Of a DNA stretch of 64,000 nucleotides, positions 22,839 to 33,584 are shown piece after piece. This stretch comes from Shinisaurus crocodilurus (lineage: Eukaryota; Chordata; Lepidosauria; Squamata; Shinisauridae), in the NCBI GenBank assembly GCA_021292165.1, contig CM037879.1, positions 243,661,797-243,725,796 on the forward strand, given 5' to 3'. The position numbers were made by a program, and so were the translations under genes. Numbering within the stretch: position 1 is the first letter of the stretch; each line of letters starts with the position of its first letter. Under the pieces are notes generated by a model. That model had not been told where the DNA came from, searched no databases, and saw only the letters and a program-made list of their open reading frames with translations.

Positions 22839-25800
22839 ATGTGCCTCTCCCAGGGAGATGATGGAGGGAGTTCTGGGGGGCAAAATATACCACTGTTGAG
22901 CGGCAGGCGCTGGCAGAACGCTAGGGGCAGGCCACGCCAACTGCGGGGGACAAGGGATCGATGCTTAATACCTATCCCTTGTCACGGGCCTGCCCAGAGC
23001 CAAGGGATAACTGGGGGATGTGTGGCTCCTCCCCATACCTTGCGTCTGCTGTTGTGCAATGCCAGGTCCGTTACCCAGAAAACATCTCTCATCCATGACT
23101 TGATCCTGGATGGGGGTGCGGACCTGGCATGTATTACGGAAACCTGGCTGGACGAGGCCACTGCTCCAACTCTGGCGGCCTTGTGTCCGGCTGGTTTCTC
23201 GTATGCCCAGCAGCCAAGGGTTGGGGGACGGGGAGGGGGAGTGGCTGTTATCTATCGGGAGTCCTTGGTCCTTACCAGACTCCCTCTCCGGGAGACCAAG
23301 TTTATTGAGTGCATGTACTGGAGGTTAGGTCCCAAGGGCAGCCTGGGGATTCTGCTCGTGTACCGTCCACCCCGCTTCACGACAGACTCCCTGGCCGAGG
23401 TGCTGGAGGTGGTCTCTGATGTGCGTGTGTTGTCCCCCAGGCTACTGGTGCTGGGGGACTTCAATGTGCATTCGGGGGCTGTCCTCACGGGGGCACCTCG
23501 GGACTTCATGGAGACCGTGGCTTCCTGGGAGCTGCACCCTGTATTAACTGGACCTACCCATGTAGCCGGTCATGCACTGGACTTGGTTTTTGTTTCTGGA
23601 GAGGGGGGAAATGATCTGGAAATCGGGGGTATATCCGCCACCCCCTTGTCATGGTCAGATCACTATCTGGTGGGGTTGGATTTCTCGATGCCACAACCCC
23701 TCTGCAGGGGTGAGGGACCTATTAGGATGGTCCGCCCCAGGCGTCTTATGGATCCGGATGGATTCCTGAACGCGCTTGGGGAATTGGAGCACACAAACGG
23801 TAGCTCGGTCGAGACCCTGGTGGACGACTGGAATGCTGCAATCACCAGGGCATTAGACCGAGTTGCTCCGAAGCGCCCTCTTCGCCTAAACAGAGCGCGC
23901 GCGGCGCCATGGTTCACTCCGTCGCTGCGTGCTCTGAAACAAGAGGTGAGAAGGCTAGAGCGCCGATGGCGAAATTCCCGCTCCGAAGACAATCGAACAC
24001 TGGTTAGAGCTGCATCTTCAGCCTACCGGGTGGCGGTGAAGGCAGCAAAAAAGAATTTCTATGCTGCCTCCATTGCGTCTGCGGAGTGCTGCCCCAGGAG
24101 GCTGTTCCAAGTGGTCCGGAGTCTGGTCGGTCCAGTCGCTCCGGACCCATTGGAACAGTCTAGAGCCTCCTGTGAGGCTTTAGCGAAGCACTTCGCAGAT
24201 AAAATCGATCGGATTAGGAGTGGGATATCGTGCGTCGTGGATACAGGGAGTGAGCAGGAGGAGGCCAATGGCAGACCGGTTTTGTGGGATCGGTTTCGGC
24301 TTCTTCCTTCTGATGAAGTGGACAAGGTGCTTTCATCTGTGAGGCCGACCACCTGCTTGCTTGATCCTTGCCCGTCCTGGCTCATTATGAGCTGCAGGGA
24401 GAGACTGGGTGAGGGGATCAAGGCGGTGGTGAATGCCTCCCTCGAGGAGGGAGTGATGCCATCAGCCCTCAAGGAGGCAGTAATAAGACCGCTTCTAAAG
24501 AAGCCCTCCTTGGATCCCCAGGATTTAAACAACTTTCGCCCAGTCTCCAATCTACCATTTCTGGGCAAGGTGATCGAGCGGGTGGTGGGTGCTCAGTTGA
24601 AGGCACACTTGGATGAAGCCGATTATTTAGATCCGTGCCAGTCGGGCTTCAGGTCTGGACATGGGACGGAGACGGCCTTGGTCGCCTTGGTGGATGATAT
24701 GAGGAGGGCTTTGGATAGGGGCGAATGCTCCTTTCTAGTCCTCCTCGATCTCTCGGCGGCTTTTGATACCGTTGACCACGGTATCCTCCTGGACCGCCTG
24801 GAGGGGTTGGGCTTGGGAGGCACTGTATTGCAGTGGTTCCAGTCCTTCCTCTCTGGAAGGTACCAGAGGGTAGTTCTCGGGGAGGAGGCTTCGGACCCTC
24901 GGCTGCTCACTTGTGGGGTGCCGCAGGGTTCCATCCTCTCCCCGATGTTATTCAACATCTACCTCAAGCCGCTGGGAGCTATCATCAGGAGGTTTGGGGT
25001 GCGGTGTCATCAGTATGCGGATGACACGCAGCTCTACCTCTGTTTCAAGTCCTCACCGAGGTTGGCCGTTGAGACCCTGTCCAAGTGCCTGGAGGCAGTG
25101 GCTGGCTGGATGGGAAGGAACATGCTGAAGCTGAACCCCGACAAGACCGAGGTACTGCTGGTGGGGGACAAGGGGAGGTTAGGGGATGTTGACCTGGTGC
25201 TGAATGGGGTACATCTACCCCTGAAGGACCAGGTCCGCAGCTTGGGGGTCATCCTAGACTCCCAGCTGTCCATGGAGGCTCAGGTGGCAGCTGTGAGCCG
25301 GGCAGCGCTGTATCAACTCCATCTGATACGGCAGCTGCGCCCCTACCTTCCTAATCACTTGCTCCCATCAGTGGTTCATGCCTTGGTCTCCTCTCGCCTA
25401 GACTACTGTAATGCGCTCTACATGGGGTTACCCTTGAAGACGGTTCGGAAGCTGCAGCTGGTACAGAACGCGGCGGCTCGCCTGGTTAAAGGCAGCCGCC
25501 GGCGGGATCACATCACGCCAGTGCTGAAGGATTTGCACTGGCTACCAGTTGCTTGCCGAGCCGAATTCAAGGTGTTGGTTTTGACCTTTAAAACCCTATA
25601 CGGCTCTGGTCCAGTTTATCTCAAGGAGTGTCTCCAGCAACACCAAGTGGGCCGCTCAACAAGATCTGCCACGGATGGCCTTCTCCTTGTCCCTTCAGCC
25701 AGAGCAGCTAGACTGGTGGGGACGAGGAAGAGGGCCTTTTCTGTGGCGGCCCCCGTACTGTGGAACTCTCTCCCGAGCGACCTCCGCCATGCCCCCTCTC

Positions 25801-25862
25801 TGATGAGCTTCCGTCACTCATTAAAAACCTGGTTGTTCAGACGGGAATATGGGGTGGGTTAA
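22839..25862 (+). CDS. L2 LINE endonuclease-reverse transcriptase, intact
   Basis: This 1007-codon protein is predicted to nick target DNA and copy the LINE RNA there. The start chosen is the ATG at 22839; the frame is open 16 codons further upstream but without another ATG. Residue numbers count from that ATG. The N-terminal apurinic-type endonuclease spans about 70-285: NARS at 74, ETWL near 101, GDFN near 206, SDH near 273. The reverse transcriptase spans about 550-780: NFRPVSN, CQSGFRSGHGTE, LDLSAAFD (about 636), GVPQGS, and the catalytic YADD at 726-729. The C-terminal region has LHWLPV and LWNSLPSDLRHAPS. There is no frameshift or premature stop, so the protein may be functional. Degraded relatives lie at 29935, 46150 and 60215. 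Confidence 0.93.
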   Translation: MCLSQGDDGGSSGGQNIPLLSGRRWQNARGRPRQLRGTRDRCLIPIPCHGPAQSQGITGGCVAPPHTLRLLLCNARSVTQKTSLIHDLILDGGADLACITETWLDEATAPTLAALCPAGFSYAQQPRVGGRGGGVAVIYRESLVLTRLPLRETKFIECMYWRLGPKGSLGILLVYRPPRFTTDSLAEVLEVVSDVRVLSPRLLVLGDFNVHSGAVLTGAPRDFMETVASWELHPVLTGPTHVAGHALDLVFVSGEGGNDLEIGGISATPLSWSDHYLVGLDFSMPQPLCRGEGPIRMVRPRRLMDPDGFLNALGELEHTNGSSVETLVDDWNAAITRALDRVAPKRPLRLNRARAAPWFTPSLRALKQEVRRLERRWRNSRSEDNRTLVRAASSAYRVAVKAAKKNFYAASIASAECCPRRLFQVVRSLVGPVAPDPLEQSRASCEALAKHFADKIDRIRSGISCVVDTGSEQEEANGRPVLWDRFRLLPSDEVDKVLSSVRPTTCLLDPCPSWLIMSCRERLGEGIKAVVNASLEEGVMPSALKEAVIRPLLKKPSLDPQDLNNFRPVSNLPFLGKVIERVVGAQLKAHLDEADYLDPCQSGFRSGHGTETALVALVDDMRRALDRGECSFLVLLDLSAAFDTVDHGILLDRLEGLGLGGTVLQWFQSFLSGRYQRVVLGEEASDPRLLTCGVPQGSILSPMLFNIYLKPLGAIIRRFGVRCHQYADDTQLYLCFKSSPRLAVETLSKCLEAVAGWMGRNMLKLNPDKTEVLLVGDKGRLGDVDLVLNGVHLPLKDQVRSLGVILDSQLSMEAQVAAVSRAALYQLHLIRQLRPYLPNHLLPSVVHALVSSRLDYCNALYMGLPLKTVRKLQLVQNAAARLVKGSRRRDHITPVLKDLHWLPVACRAEFKVLVLTFKTLYGSGPVYLKECLQQHQVGRSTRSATDGLLLVPSARAARLVGTRKRAFSVAAPVLWNSLPSDLRHAPSLMSFRHSLKTWLFRREYGVG

Positions 25863-25994
25863 GATTTTAAAATTTTTATATTGTTTTAATGTATTTTATT
25901 GTATTTATGTATTTTATTGTTGTACATCGCCCAGGGTGGCCGGTTGCCGGCCAGATGGGCGATAAATAAATATTAATAATAAATAAATAAATAA
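25863..25994 (+). other. L2 3' untranslated tail
   Basis: T- and A-rich, containing CATCGCCCAGGGTGGCC and an inverted GGTTGCCGGCC motif just before the TAAA repeats. This is the likely recognition end for the element's reverse transcriptase. Confidence 0.7.
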
Positions 25995-26001
25995 ATGATG
26001 C

Positions 26002-27493
26002 TAGCTAGAGCAATGCCCAAAGGCTTCCTCTTTCTGTTCTGATTCTGAAGCAGAACCTCAGACCTATTCGAGGCCACCGTGCCACTGATGCTATGACTCT
26101 CTGATTGCCACATCCTGCAGAGAGTGCCTTTTCCAAACCACATTGGTTCACAAACTGGAGCTTGCTGTTTGCTTTGTTTGCTTTAAAAGAGGAGTCAACC
26201 TCTTCTCAATTCCACTGTTCCCCCCGCCCCCCACCACACGCAGGAACAGAACAGACCGTACCAACAAATGCTAGTGTTTTATTGCCAGATCATTTCTTGC
26301 CTAGTGGTTGGCATGTATCTGCAGAGAGGCTTTAGCAAATATTCAAACCCTGTTTGATTCAGAACAAATGTACTAATTGTTAGTGGATACTCATGCCACG
26401 TACCATTTCCTTAACACTCTTGTCTGGTACATTCAGTGTAATGATGCTTCACACTTGGAAAGCACTTTAAACATATATTTTGCTCTTTCATGTACCATTA
26501 TCAGGCAGCCTTGGCCAAAAAAAGGAGGGGGGAGGGAGAATAGTCATGTTAAAATGTATTTTTTGGTGTATTATTAGCATTTATATGCCAGGTACCATAG
26601 AGGATAACGTTAGACCAGGTTTGGGTTTTGGGTTGTGTTTTTTGTTTTTTTGCAGATATGTGCATTATTTCCATATTTTAACATACAGGCAAATATATTG
26701 TGTAAACAGGTAATATATGTATTTGATTCACTGATTCACACAATCCTTTCTATAGTGTATGTTTAATATGAAAAGTAGTTTTCAATCTTTATATTGTTTT
26801 GGCAGGTTAATAATAATCTTTTTTGTACTCTGGTTAACCCAGAGAGAGAGATGGTGACCTAGAGATGGTGATCTGCCTGGCACTTACTTTGCTGAGGGTG
26901 ACTAGTGGTACCTTCCTTTTCAAACAGCAGTAATTTACTACCTCATTACCTTTAGTAGTAAAGTTTGGTGCTGTTCACTCCAGACACATCAGTGGGGGAA
27001 TTAAACTACTGCTGCCCCTCTTTGCTTTGCCCCAACGTTCAGAGAGAAAGTACTGGCTATTCCATAGCCCCTTGCGATAAGTAATGGAACATGGAGAACC
27101 TTGTTTCTGAAAAGGGCATTTTACCAAGCTATTTCTGCCAAGGAGAGTAGAACTAGTTGTGCTGTACTCCAGAACCATCTATGCTACCCCTTTCAAGCAT
27201 CAGAGGGGAAAGAATAGTAAACTACTACTGGCAGTAAGTAAGACTCAAGATATTGGTCACACTGGATTGTGAACCCTGCATCATTAGGGGCACGTCCAGC
27301 TGTAAATAGCCAGTCTGAGTGAACGCATCCTCCATGGCAGGATTGGAAACTGGATCTCTTGCATTTAGCTCCAAAACATTCTCCACACCTGGGGTGCTTC
27401 TGGACGGAGGGCTCCTAGTGCTATGAATTAGAAGGCATGGTGCAGCTATTCCATCTTTTTCTCCTTAACAGATTTTATGTGGTAAGAAAGGGG
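26002..27493. other. Unassigned DNA
   Basis: No gene or familiar repeat recognised. Ends at the hAT element whose left target duplication is 27486-27493. Confidence 0.4.
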
Positions 27494-28139
27494 CAGGGAT
27501 GTTGAAGAGTCCTTGGTCTCGAGTCACGAGTCGAGTCACGAGTCTTTGGACCCGAGTCACGAGTCCGAGTCCGAGTCCTTGGTCCAAAATGGTGACTCAC
27601 GAGTCACGAGTCACTCCCAAAGCTGACTCCACGAGTCCCTATTAAAATCAATGGGGGGGTTTCCCAAAAAAATAAGGCTACTTCAGATGTGTGGTTTAAA
27701 TAAATTCTAGGCACAAGTGTGCCTTTTTATTTCAAAACTCTGCAACTGATTTTGGCAAGAACAGACCAGGCAGACAAACCCAAAATAACCAGGCAGGCAG
27801 AGGAGGCAGGGAACCCCAAAACAGGCAGGCAGAGGCCTTTGTCTTGGACAATTCAAACTGTGGAACTGGTTAAGAAGAGACCAGGCAGGCTGCGCTCCTG
27901 GTAGCCGTCCATAGTGGATGAGCAGCGGCGCACCTCACTTCCATGTGCTCTTTGCCGGCGATCACGCTCCTCTCCACTCCTTCTGGCACAGCCCAGGGAT
28001 GTTGAAGAGTCCTTGGTCTCGAGTCCCGAGTCGAGTTTCGAGTCCCATTAAAAATATTGGGACTCGAGTCAGACTCGAGTCAGAGGGGGGACTCAGTCTG
28101 ACTCATGAGTCGAGTCCTGGAGTCCGAGTCCCATCCCTG
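27494..28139. mobile_element. hAT family with GAGTC-rich ends, copy 1
   Basis: Starts CAGGGATGTTGAAGAGTCC and ends GAGTCCCATCCCTG. It is flanked by a perfect 8-bp duplication, gaaagggg (27486-27493 and 28140-28147). Both subterminal regions are packed with GAGTC/GACTC motifs in both orientations, the type of array hAT transposases bind. A second left terminus lies inside at 27994. The interior includes CAGGCAGGCAGAGG tandem-like blocks. No transposase domain remains, so the copy is non-autonomous. Confidence 0.93.
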
Positions 28140-28147
28140 GAAAGGGG

Positions 28148-29818
28148 GAGGAATGGAAGAAGGGGGGGAGATGGGATGGTCATGAGTGGAAGCTGACATC
28201 GCCTGGACCCACCATAAAATTCCATGAATGAGGCAGGGCAATGGCACGATAAAAGCCTCATCTGAAAGCGCCCCAAATCTCAAGTCTGCACAAACTGTAT
28301 TCCCATGCATCATGGCAGAGGTAGGCCCAGCTTGCAGATCTGAATGGGTCCTAAATGTATTGCAGAGATCTTAGGAGCTTGTGCATCTGAATGGGTCCTA
28401 AATGTTGTAATAATGATAAAATTAGAGGGTAACGAGAACAACGGCAACAATTTGTTGTGATAATAATTAAACTAGGCTACCAACAGAAAATGAACAGCCT
28501 CCTCTGAACTTTAACCTAGGTGTGTTCTCTCTCAAGTGCAGAAATAACATTACAAAATTTTAGGGGCTTGCACATCTGAATGTATCCTAGACATATTACA
28601 AAAGCTTTGGGGCACACTGATATCCAGTGTGTCAAAGTTACATTTTTGTAGTTCTCCCCCCCCCCCAAGCAGCCCATGTATGAAAAAGAGGGGTGATTCT
28701 CCTCTGTTGTGCAAGGTCCTCTGTGTTCTTTGACAATCATTTTGTGCCGCCCAAGCTGCTGCTATCTGATCGGTTGCTAGGTAAAGGTGTGTCAGCTGAA
28801 GTAGTGGAAATTTCTCTTCATCTTATAAATAGTTGAACAGCCTGACTTGGTGAAATGTGAAGCGAACAAATATTCCATCTTCTCTTTGGAGGGCAGATCA
28901 GGATTCAGTCTATAGTGCTGTCATGTCAACAGTGTCAGCACTGCTGTTCATGATGCCATGGCACTATAAGTAATTCATGTGAACACAACAAACAAAGGTT
29001 TAGCTTCACCGAGGGATGAGCATTCCTCTACCTGCAGCTTTCTCCTCGGTTAGAAGCAACAAGAAGGCCACTTAATCTGCGACAGAAATAGACTGTACAG
29101 CCTTTAGGGCCTGCGTGCGTTGCAAAAGCAGAAATGTGGCCGTGTGCTGCAGCAGAAAGGGCTCCAGGCGCAGAACTTTTTAGAAACTGGGGTGGTGGTG
29201 GTCAGTGGGGGGGGGAGAATTATCATTAAACTCCTAATGCAATGTGACTGGCTTACTTGCAATTTGCTAGGGAAAACCGTACATTTCCCTTATGATCATG
29301 TTTATACGCTAGCCTATTAGCGGGCTTTTTTTCCTTTGGCTAATCCTAATGCTTCTTGGCTGAGTACTTTGACCCTTGTTCTCTGGTGCCTTAAGACAGA
29401 TCTCCATCAGAGGCTTTGAAATTGCAGAGAGTTTTCCTGCTACCTCTCTCCCTCCACAGCTATAACAATTTCTGCCTGGTTTTTTAGAAGGAGGAAACGA
29501 AATGGCAGCATTTTAGATCTGTTCCGAGCACACAAGCATGCTAAATGCAGCCTATTGTCATGTTCTCATTTCTAATTGATAGGGCCATGTCAGGGCTGAG
29601 TGTGTCACTCTTGGAGAAACGAATGTCACGCTGGGCAACATTTTCTGCACTTTGGCAACACATCATCATCTAGTGGTAAAAGCGAGGGACTGTTGTGAGT
29701 TAAGAGGCAAAGATCTATTCTTAGCTCTGTCGCTGACCACTCAGTAAATTGGACCCAGCAAAGAGGGCAAAGAACGTGGGTTGATTCTTTCCCCCCTCCT
29801 CCTTGCAGCTGCAAAATT

Positions 29819-29819
<1 letters not shown>
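28148..29819. other. Unassigned DNA, possible conserved noncoding stretch
   Basis: A motif near ATCTGAATGGGTCCTAAATG recurs at about 28321-28360 and 28376-28412, with a weaker form at 28563-28600. The part 28985-29600 lacks visible repeats and has ordinary composition; it might be conserved noncoding DNA. No exon recognised. Confidence 0.35.

Positions 29820-29849
<30 letters not shown>
29820..29849 (+). repeat. (TG)n microsatellite
   Basis: About 15 units. Confidence 0.95.
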
Positions 29850-29851
<2 letters not shown>

Positions 29852-30410
29852 CATAAGCATTATTATGGGGCTAAAGCTATGGCTATTCAGTTCTGGGTAC
29901 TACACACTTGGAAGTAGGTTCCATTGAAATGGACAGAGTCAGTGCAAGGGATATTCTGGACCTGGAGTTTGTTCTGGACAGGAAGAGAATGCTCTGGGAG
30001 TGGGGGAGGCTGAATTCTTTCTTCCCTTGCCATGGGCAGATCATTGCCTGGTTGAGTTTAGACTGATGACTACCAGGCAGGCTCTTTAGGACTGGGGGAT
30101 CTATTAGGATGATCTGGCTGTGAGACAAATGGATTCAGATGGTTTCCTGCCGGCTAGGGTGGCTATGTGTCTTCTTTGACCAAGGACAGCCCTCTGTTTG
30201 AAGTCACCCTTTGTTTGAAGGGCTGTCCGGTCCAAATCCAGTATAAAGATAAAGAGCCACCAGAAGGGAGAGTAGCAGGGACCTTGAAGTTGTCCCTCAA
30301 CAATGAGCACCTTAAGAGCAGACTGAATAGGCAGGTACACAGGCCTCATGGTCATGGTCTTCCCCACTACGGTGAGATGTACTGTATTTCTACTTAATTG
30401 TAATAATTCT

Positions 30411-31080
30411 ACTAGGCCAGGTTAAAGGTTCTGGTACTAGTGTACAAAGCTCTGAACAACTTGGGACCAGGATACCTGAGAGAACACTTTTTCCCTTACC
30501 AACCTGCCCGGTCACTGAGGTCATTGAAGGACATTCTCCTGGTGGTTCCACATGGACCTATGGCCTGACTGGAGTCCACCAGGAGAAGAGCCTTCAGTCT
30601 GGTGGCTTCATTTCTATGGAACTCCCTACCACTGGAGGTCAGGCAAGCACCAACACAGTGTTGTTTTCGGCACCTGCTGAAGACACCTTTATTCCAGGAA
30701 GCCTTTCTTGCTGACCAGCCACAGTTTTAAATGTTATCCAGTTTTCAAAGTATTGTTTTTATTGTTTTTATCAGTTTTATCTTTTTACTGTTCACTGCTC
30801 CAGAATCTGCCTAGATATGGAGCGGTATACAAATACAGGCAGTCCCCAGGTTATGAACGAGTTCCGTTCTTAAGAATGTCTTTAAGTCGAATTTGTATGT
30901 AAGTTGGAACAGCGTCAGCATAGCGTTCTATAAGTTAAAATCGGAATTACGCAAATTGCGTTGTGTACTTTACGTAAACAACGGGGAACCCAAAAGTCCT
31001 TTCTTAAGTATGGGTTGTCTGTAAGTCAGACGTTCTTACGTTCTTACCTCGGGGACTGCCTGTACTGTAAATAAATAAAT
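30411..31080 (+). pseudogene. L2 3' fragment inserted in the TIR element
   Basis: Translation gives FKVLVL-, NNLGPGYL- and LWNSLP-like blocks of the L2 C-terminus. They are followed by a 3' tail (GGAGCGGTATACAAATA...AAATAAATAA) that is itself split by a small MITE at 30836-31062. 5'-truncated, as is usual for LINE copies. Confidence 0.82.
30836..31062. mobile_element. Tigger/pogo-like MITE
   Basis: 227 bp with terminal inverted repeats CAGGCAGTCCCCAGG and CCTCGGGGACTGCCTG, flanked by TA on both sides (30834-30835, 31063-31064). The CAG...CTG ends and TA duplication fit the pogo/Tigger branch of Tc1-mariner. No transposase. Confidence 0.85.
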
Positions 31081-32017
31081 AACTTCTAAATTTATATCCA
31101 TATATATAAATCAGCACATGCACATTTCATGCAAATTTGTATCCTCTTCTTTGGTGATGCATTTCCTCTTTTTTGACAATTCATCGGTGGCCACCCTACT
31201 GATGGCTCTAGGGGATTTTGCAGCTGGTAGCTGGTAGTTTTGCTGATGCCTTGGCCAATCTTTGTATTAAGAGATAACTTCTTGGGCAATTACTACAATT
31301 GCTCCTAAGTGTCCTTTTCCCTTGGGTGGAACTCACAAGGATTTCAGCAATGAAACAAGTGGGAAGATGATGGGGGAGGAAGATGTGCAGTGAGCTTGAC
31401 AGAGCACAGGTTAGAGCCCATTTTCTTGCCTATTCTGTTGCAGTGATGGCAGCACAAAAATTGCATCTGCTCCATGCCATCCTGTGGTGCTTTCCTGTGT
31501 GGTGAGGGGGCTGTTACAACTTGGCCCCTGGAGAAAGACGGAGGCATATTTGGAAGCTCATTGTGACTTGTTTGCCTGGCATTTTGCAGATGAAATCACT
31601 TAAACCCACTCTGACCTGGATACATGTTTATCAGTGGTAGTTCTGGAGGATGCTCGGGCTCTCGCTTGTCAGCTTAGCTGGATACCTTTCACCTTGCTTG
31701 TCTTGGTGAAGATGATAGAAACCTTGGAAGGTGCTGTCAACCACTTGCTTGCTTGAACCTTGCCCATCCTGGCTGTATTGATTCCATCAGCTTTAAATAC
31801 ATGGGTTAGTGAGGTAGTTTCTCTTAGAGAGGAGTCCTTTCCTGTGGTCTTAAAGGAGCCCATGGTGAGACCTCTTTTGAAAAAGCCATTACTAGATCCT
31901 GCTGGTGTAAACAATTATCACCCAGGAATGTTTATTCCTTTTGGGGGCAAGGTTTATGAACATGTGGTGGTAGCGCAGCAGCTCAGGGGATTCTTGGAGG
32001 AAATTTATTATTCAGAT

Positions 32018-32294
32018 CAGTGCCAGCTCCAGGTTTTTGAGGGCCCTAGGGCAACGGACCCTTCCTTTAGTGATGCTACCTTCTCATTGCCATTGTTGCC
32101 AGCTGCTATTGCTCCTCATTCTCTTTCTCATCTTTTTTTACCATTGTCTTAGCCACAGCGAGAAGAAGGTGAATATGATGCAGATTGCAATGGTGAAGAG
32201 GAGGAGCAAGTCCGGGGGGCTCTTGTCGGTGGGCCCCTGCTGGTGTGTGTGTACCCGACCCGACCATGCCTACCCTGCCTTGACTCTGGCCCTG
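32018..32294. mobile_element. hAT-like non-autonomous element (family Q), copy 2
   Basis: Starts CAGTGCCAGCTCCAGG and ends GACTCTGGCCCTG. Flanks attcagat and atccagat match at 7 of 8. It is inserted in the RT region of the old L2, whose coding resemblance resumes after it (DPFQSGF-like). Related to 7375-7735. Confidence 0.82.
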
Positions 32295-33253
32295 ATCCAG
32301 ATCCTTTTCAGTCTGGCTTTTGCTCTGGTGGCTTCAGGCCTGAAATTGTCTTGGTCACCTAATGGATGACTTATGCTGGAAGATGGACTGGGGCAGTGTG
32401 ACTTTGTTGGTTCTCTTGGACCTCTCAGCAACATTCAAAGCCATTGACTATGGTATCTTTCTGGGCCACCCTGTGGGGATGGATACTGGGCCCACTCATT
32501 CTGGAGGGTAGGGCCCTGAAGGTGGTTCTGAGGGCCTATGGGGGTTCCATATTGTCCCGTATGCTGTTCAACACCACATGAAAATGCTGGGAGAAATCAT
32601 CTGGAGGTTTGGGCTGCAGGGCCAGCAATATGCTGATGATACCCTGCTCAATTTCTCTTATAGATCTAATCCTAGGGAGGCAACATACATCCTGGATCAC
32701 TGTTTGTCTGCTGTGAAGGACTGGATGGTACATAACAAGCTGAAGCTTAATCTTGACAGGATGGAAGTACTGGTGGTGGGTGGACCCTCTGTTTTGGGTT
32801 TTGTAGTACAACCTTCCTTGGATCTGGGATCATTCATGCCTTAGTTACCTCCAGGTAACTGTGACGCACTCAGCGTGGGGTTGCCCCTGAAAAGTGTTCA
32901 GAAGCTGCAACTAGTTCAAAATGCTGCTGCCCAGGCATTGACTGGAGCAAGATACATGATCAGAATGTATTGTGCCCATTTTGTCTGATCTACACTGCTC
33001 GCCCATTTATTTCTGGGCACAACTGAAGATGCTGCTTTTAACATTTAAAGCCCTAACACAGGGATGTGGAATCTCCATTCCAGGGGCCAGATATGACCCA
33101 TGGGGGGAGGTGTTTCATCCAGTCCACCAGCTTCTCTCGCAGGCCCTGCCCCTCTTCCCAGATGCCACTTCTCTTGTGGTTTTGTGGGCCATTTGTATGA
33201 AAATGACATACACCAAAGAGTAAGTAATCTGAAAAAATCCTGAAAGGATAGGT

Positions 33254-33425
33254 TTCATAGATTTAATAGATCATAGAGTTGGAAGGAGCCTACAAGGCTA
33301 TCGAGTCCAACCCCCTGCTCAATGCAGGAAACTAGAGGAGGGGTCTCCTATCCAAGTAATAACCAGGCTTGACCCTGCTTAGCTTTCCACGCTCAGACAA
33401 GCTGAGCCAGCATAAGCCACAGGCC
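33254..33425 (-). mobile_element. 5S-rRNA-derived SINE, copy 4
   Basis: Reverse orientation: the CR1-like tail and TAGATCATAGAG end come first, then the reverse of GGGAGACC and of GAAAGCTAAGCAGGGTCAAG, ending at the GGCCTG head. Confidence 0.95.
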
Positions 33426-33584
33426 TGTTTTGTTGGGGTTGTTGTTGTTTTTAATGCAAGTACAGTCTTTAAAGTTTTTTGGGGGGAAGGAATTTGCTCC
33501 CCCCATGTTTGTTTTTTTCAGAGAGGGCAGAATTTGTATGAAAATGGCATACTTCATAGAGCTGTCTCCAGGAAAGAAACAAAG

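Larger units (their letters stand above)
22107..26001 (+). mobile_element. Full-length L2-clade LINE with candidate target duplication
   Basis: The element runs from about 22114 to 25994. It has a GC-rich 5' region with tandem monomers, one long ORF, and a 3' tail ending in TAAA-type repeats (GATAAATAAATATTAATAAT then AAATAAATAA). The sequence ATGATGC occurs immediately before (22107-22113) and after (25995-26001), a plausible target-site duplication. The clade call rests on RT and C-terminal motifs typical of L2 rather than CR1, such as LNNFRPVSNLPFLGKVIE and DLHWLPV. I see no separate ORF1; it may be absent in this lineage or lost. Confidence 0.88.
30155..31198 (+). mobile_element. TIR element with TAGGGTGG ends, copy 2, itself interrupted
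   Basis: Left end TAGGGTGGCTATGTGTC, right end GGTGGCCACCCTA. The flanking 8-mers ctgccggc (30147-30154) and ctgatggc (31199-31206) match at 6 of 8, in line with an aged hAT-type duplication. It lies inside an old L2 copy, whose frame resumes on the other side. Its own sequence is broken at 30411-31080 by a LINE 3' fragment. Confidence 0.82.
29935..33065 (+). pseudogene. Old L2 LINE copy, broken and carrying insertions
   Basis: With insertions removed, degraded translation follows the L2 protein in order. First comes an endonuclease segment (about 29940-30140; LDLVF-, DHCLV- and DSDGFLP-like), then linker blocks from 31207 on. Next are RT blocks from about 31740 (LLKKPLLDP-like), then QYADDT at about 32630 and KLNLDRMEVL. 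Last is a C-terminal stretch near 33010-33060. Many frameshifts and stops make it non-functional. It is interrupted at 30155-31198 and 32018-32294. Confidence 0.85.

Noticed and set aside
22172..22861. Candidate L2 ORF1 frames on both strands upstream of the main ORF
   Set aside because: They translate the GC-rich tandem monomers, overlap each other on both strands and show no coiled-coil, zinc-finger or RNA-binding pattern.
27501..28139. GAGTC arrays as a CRISPR-like or satellite array
   Set aside because: Spacing is irregular, orientation is mixed, and the arrays are confined to transposon ends with target duplications.
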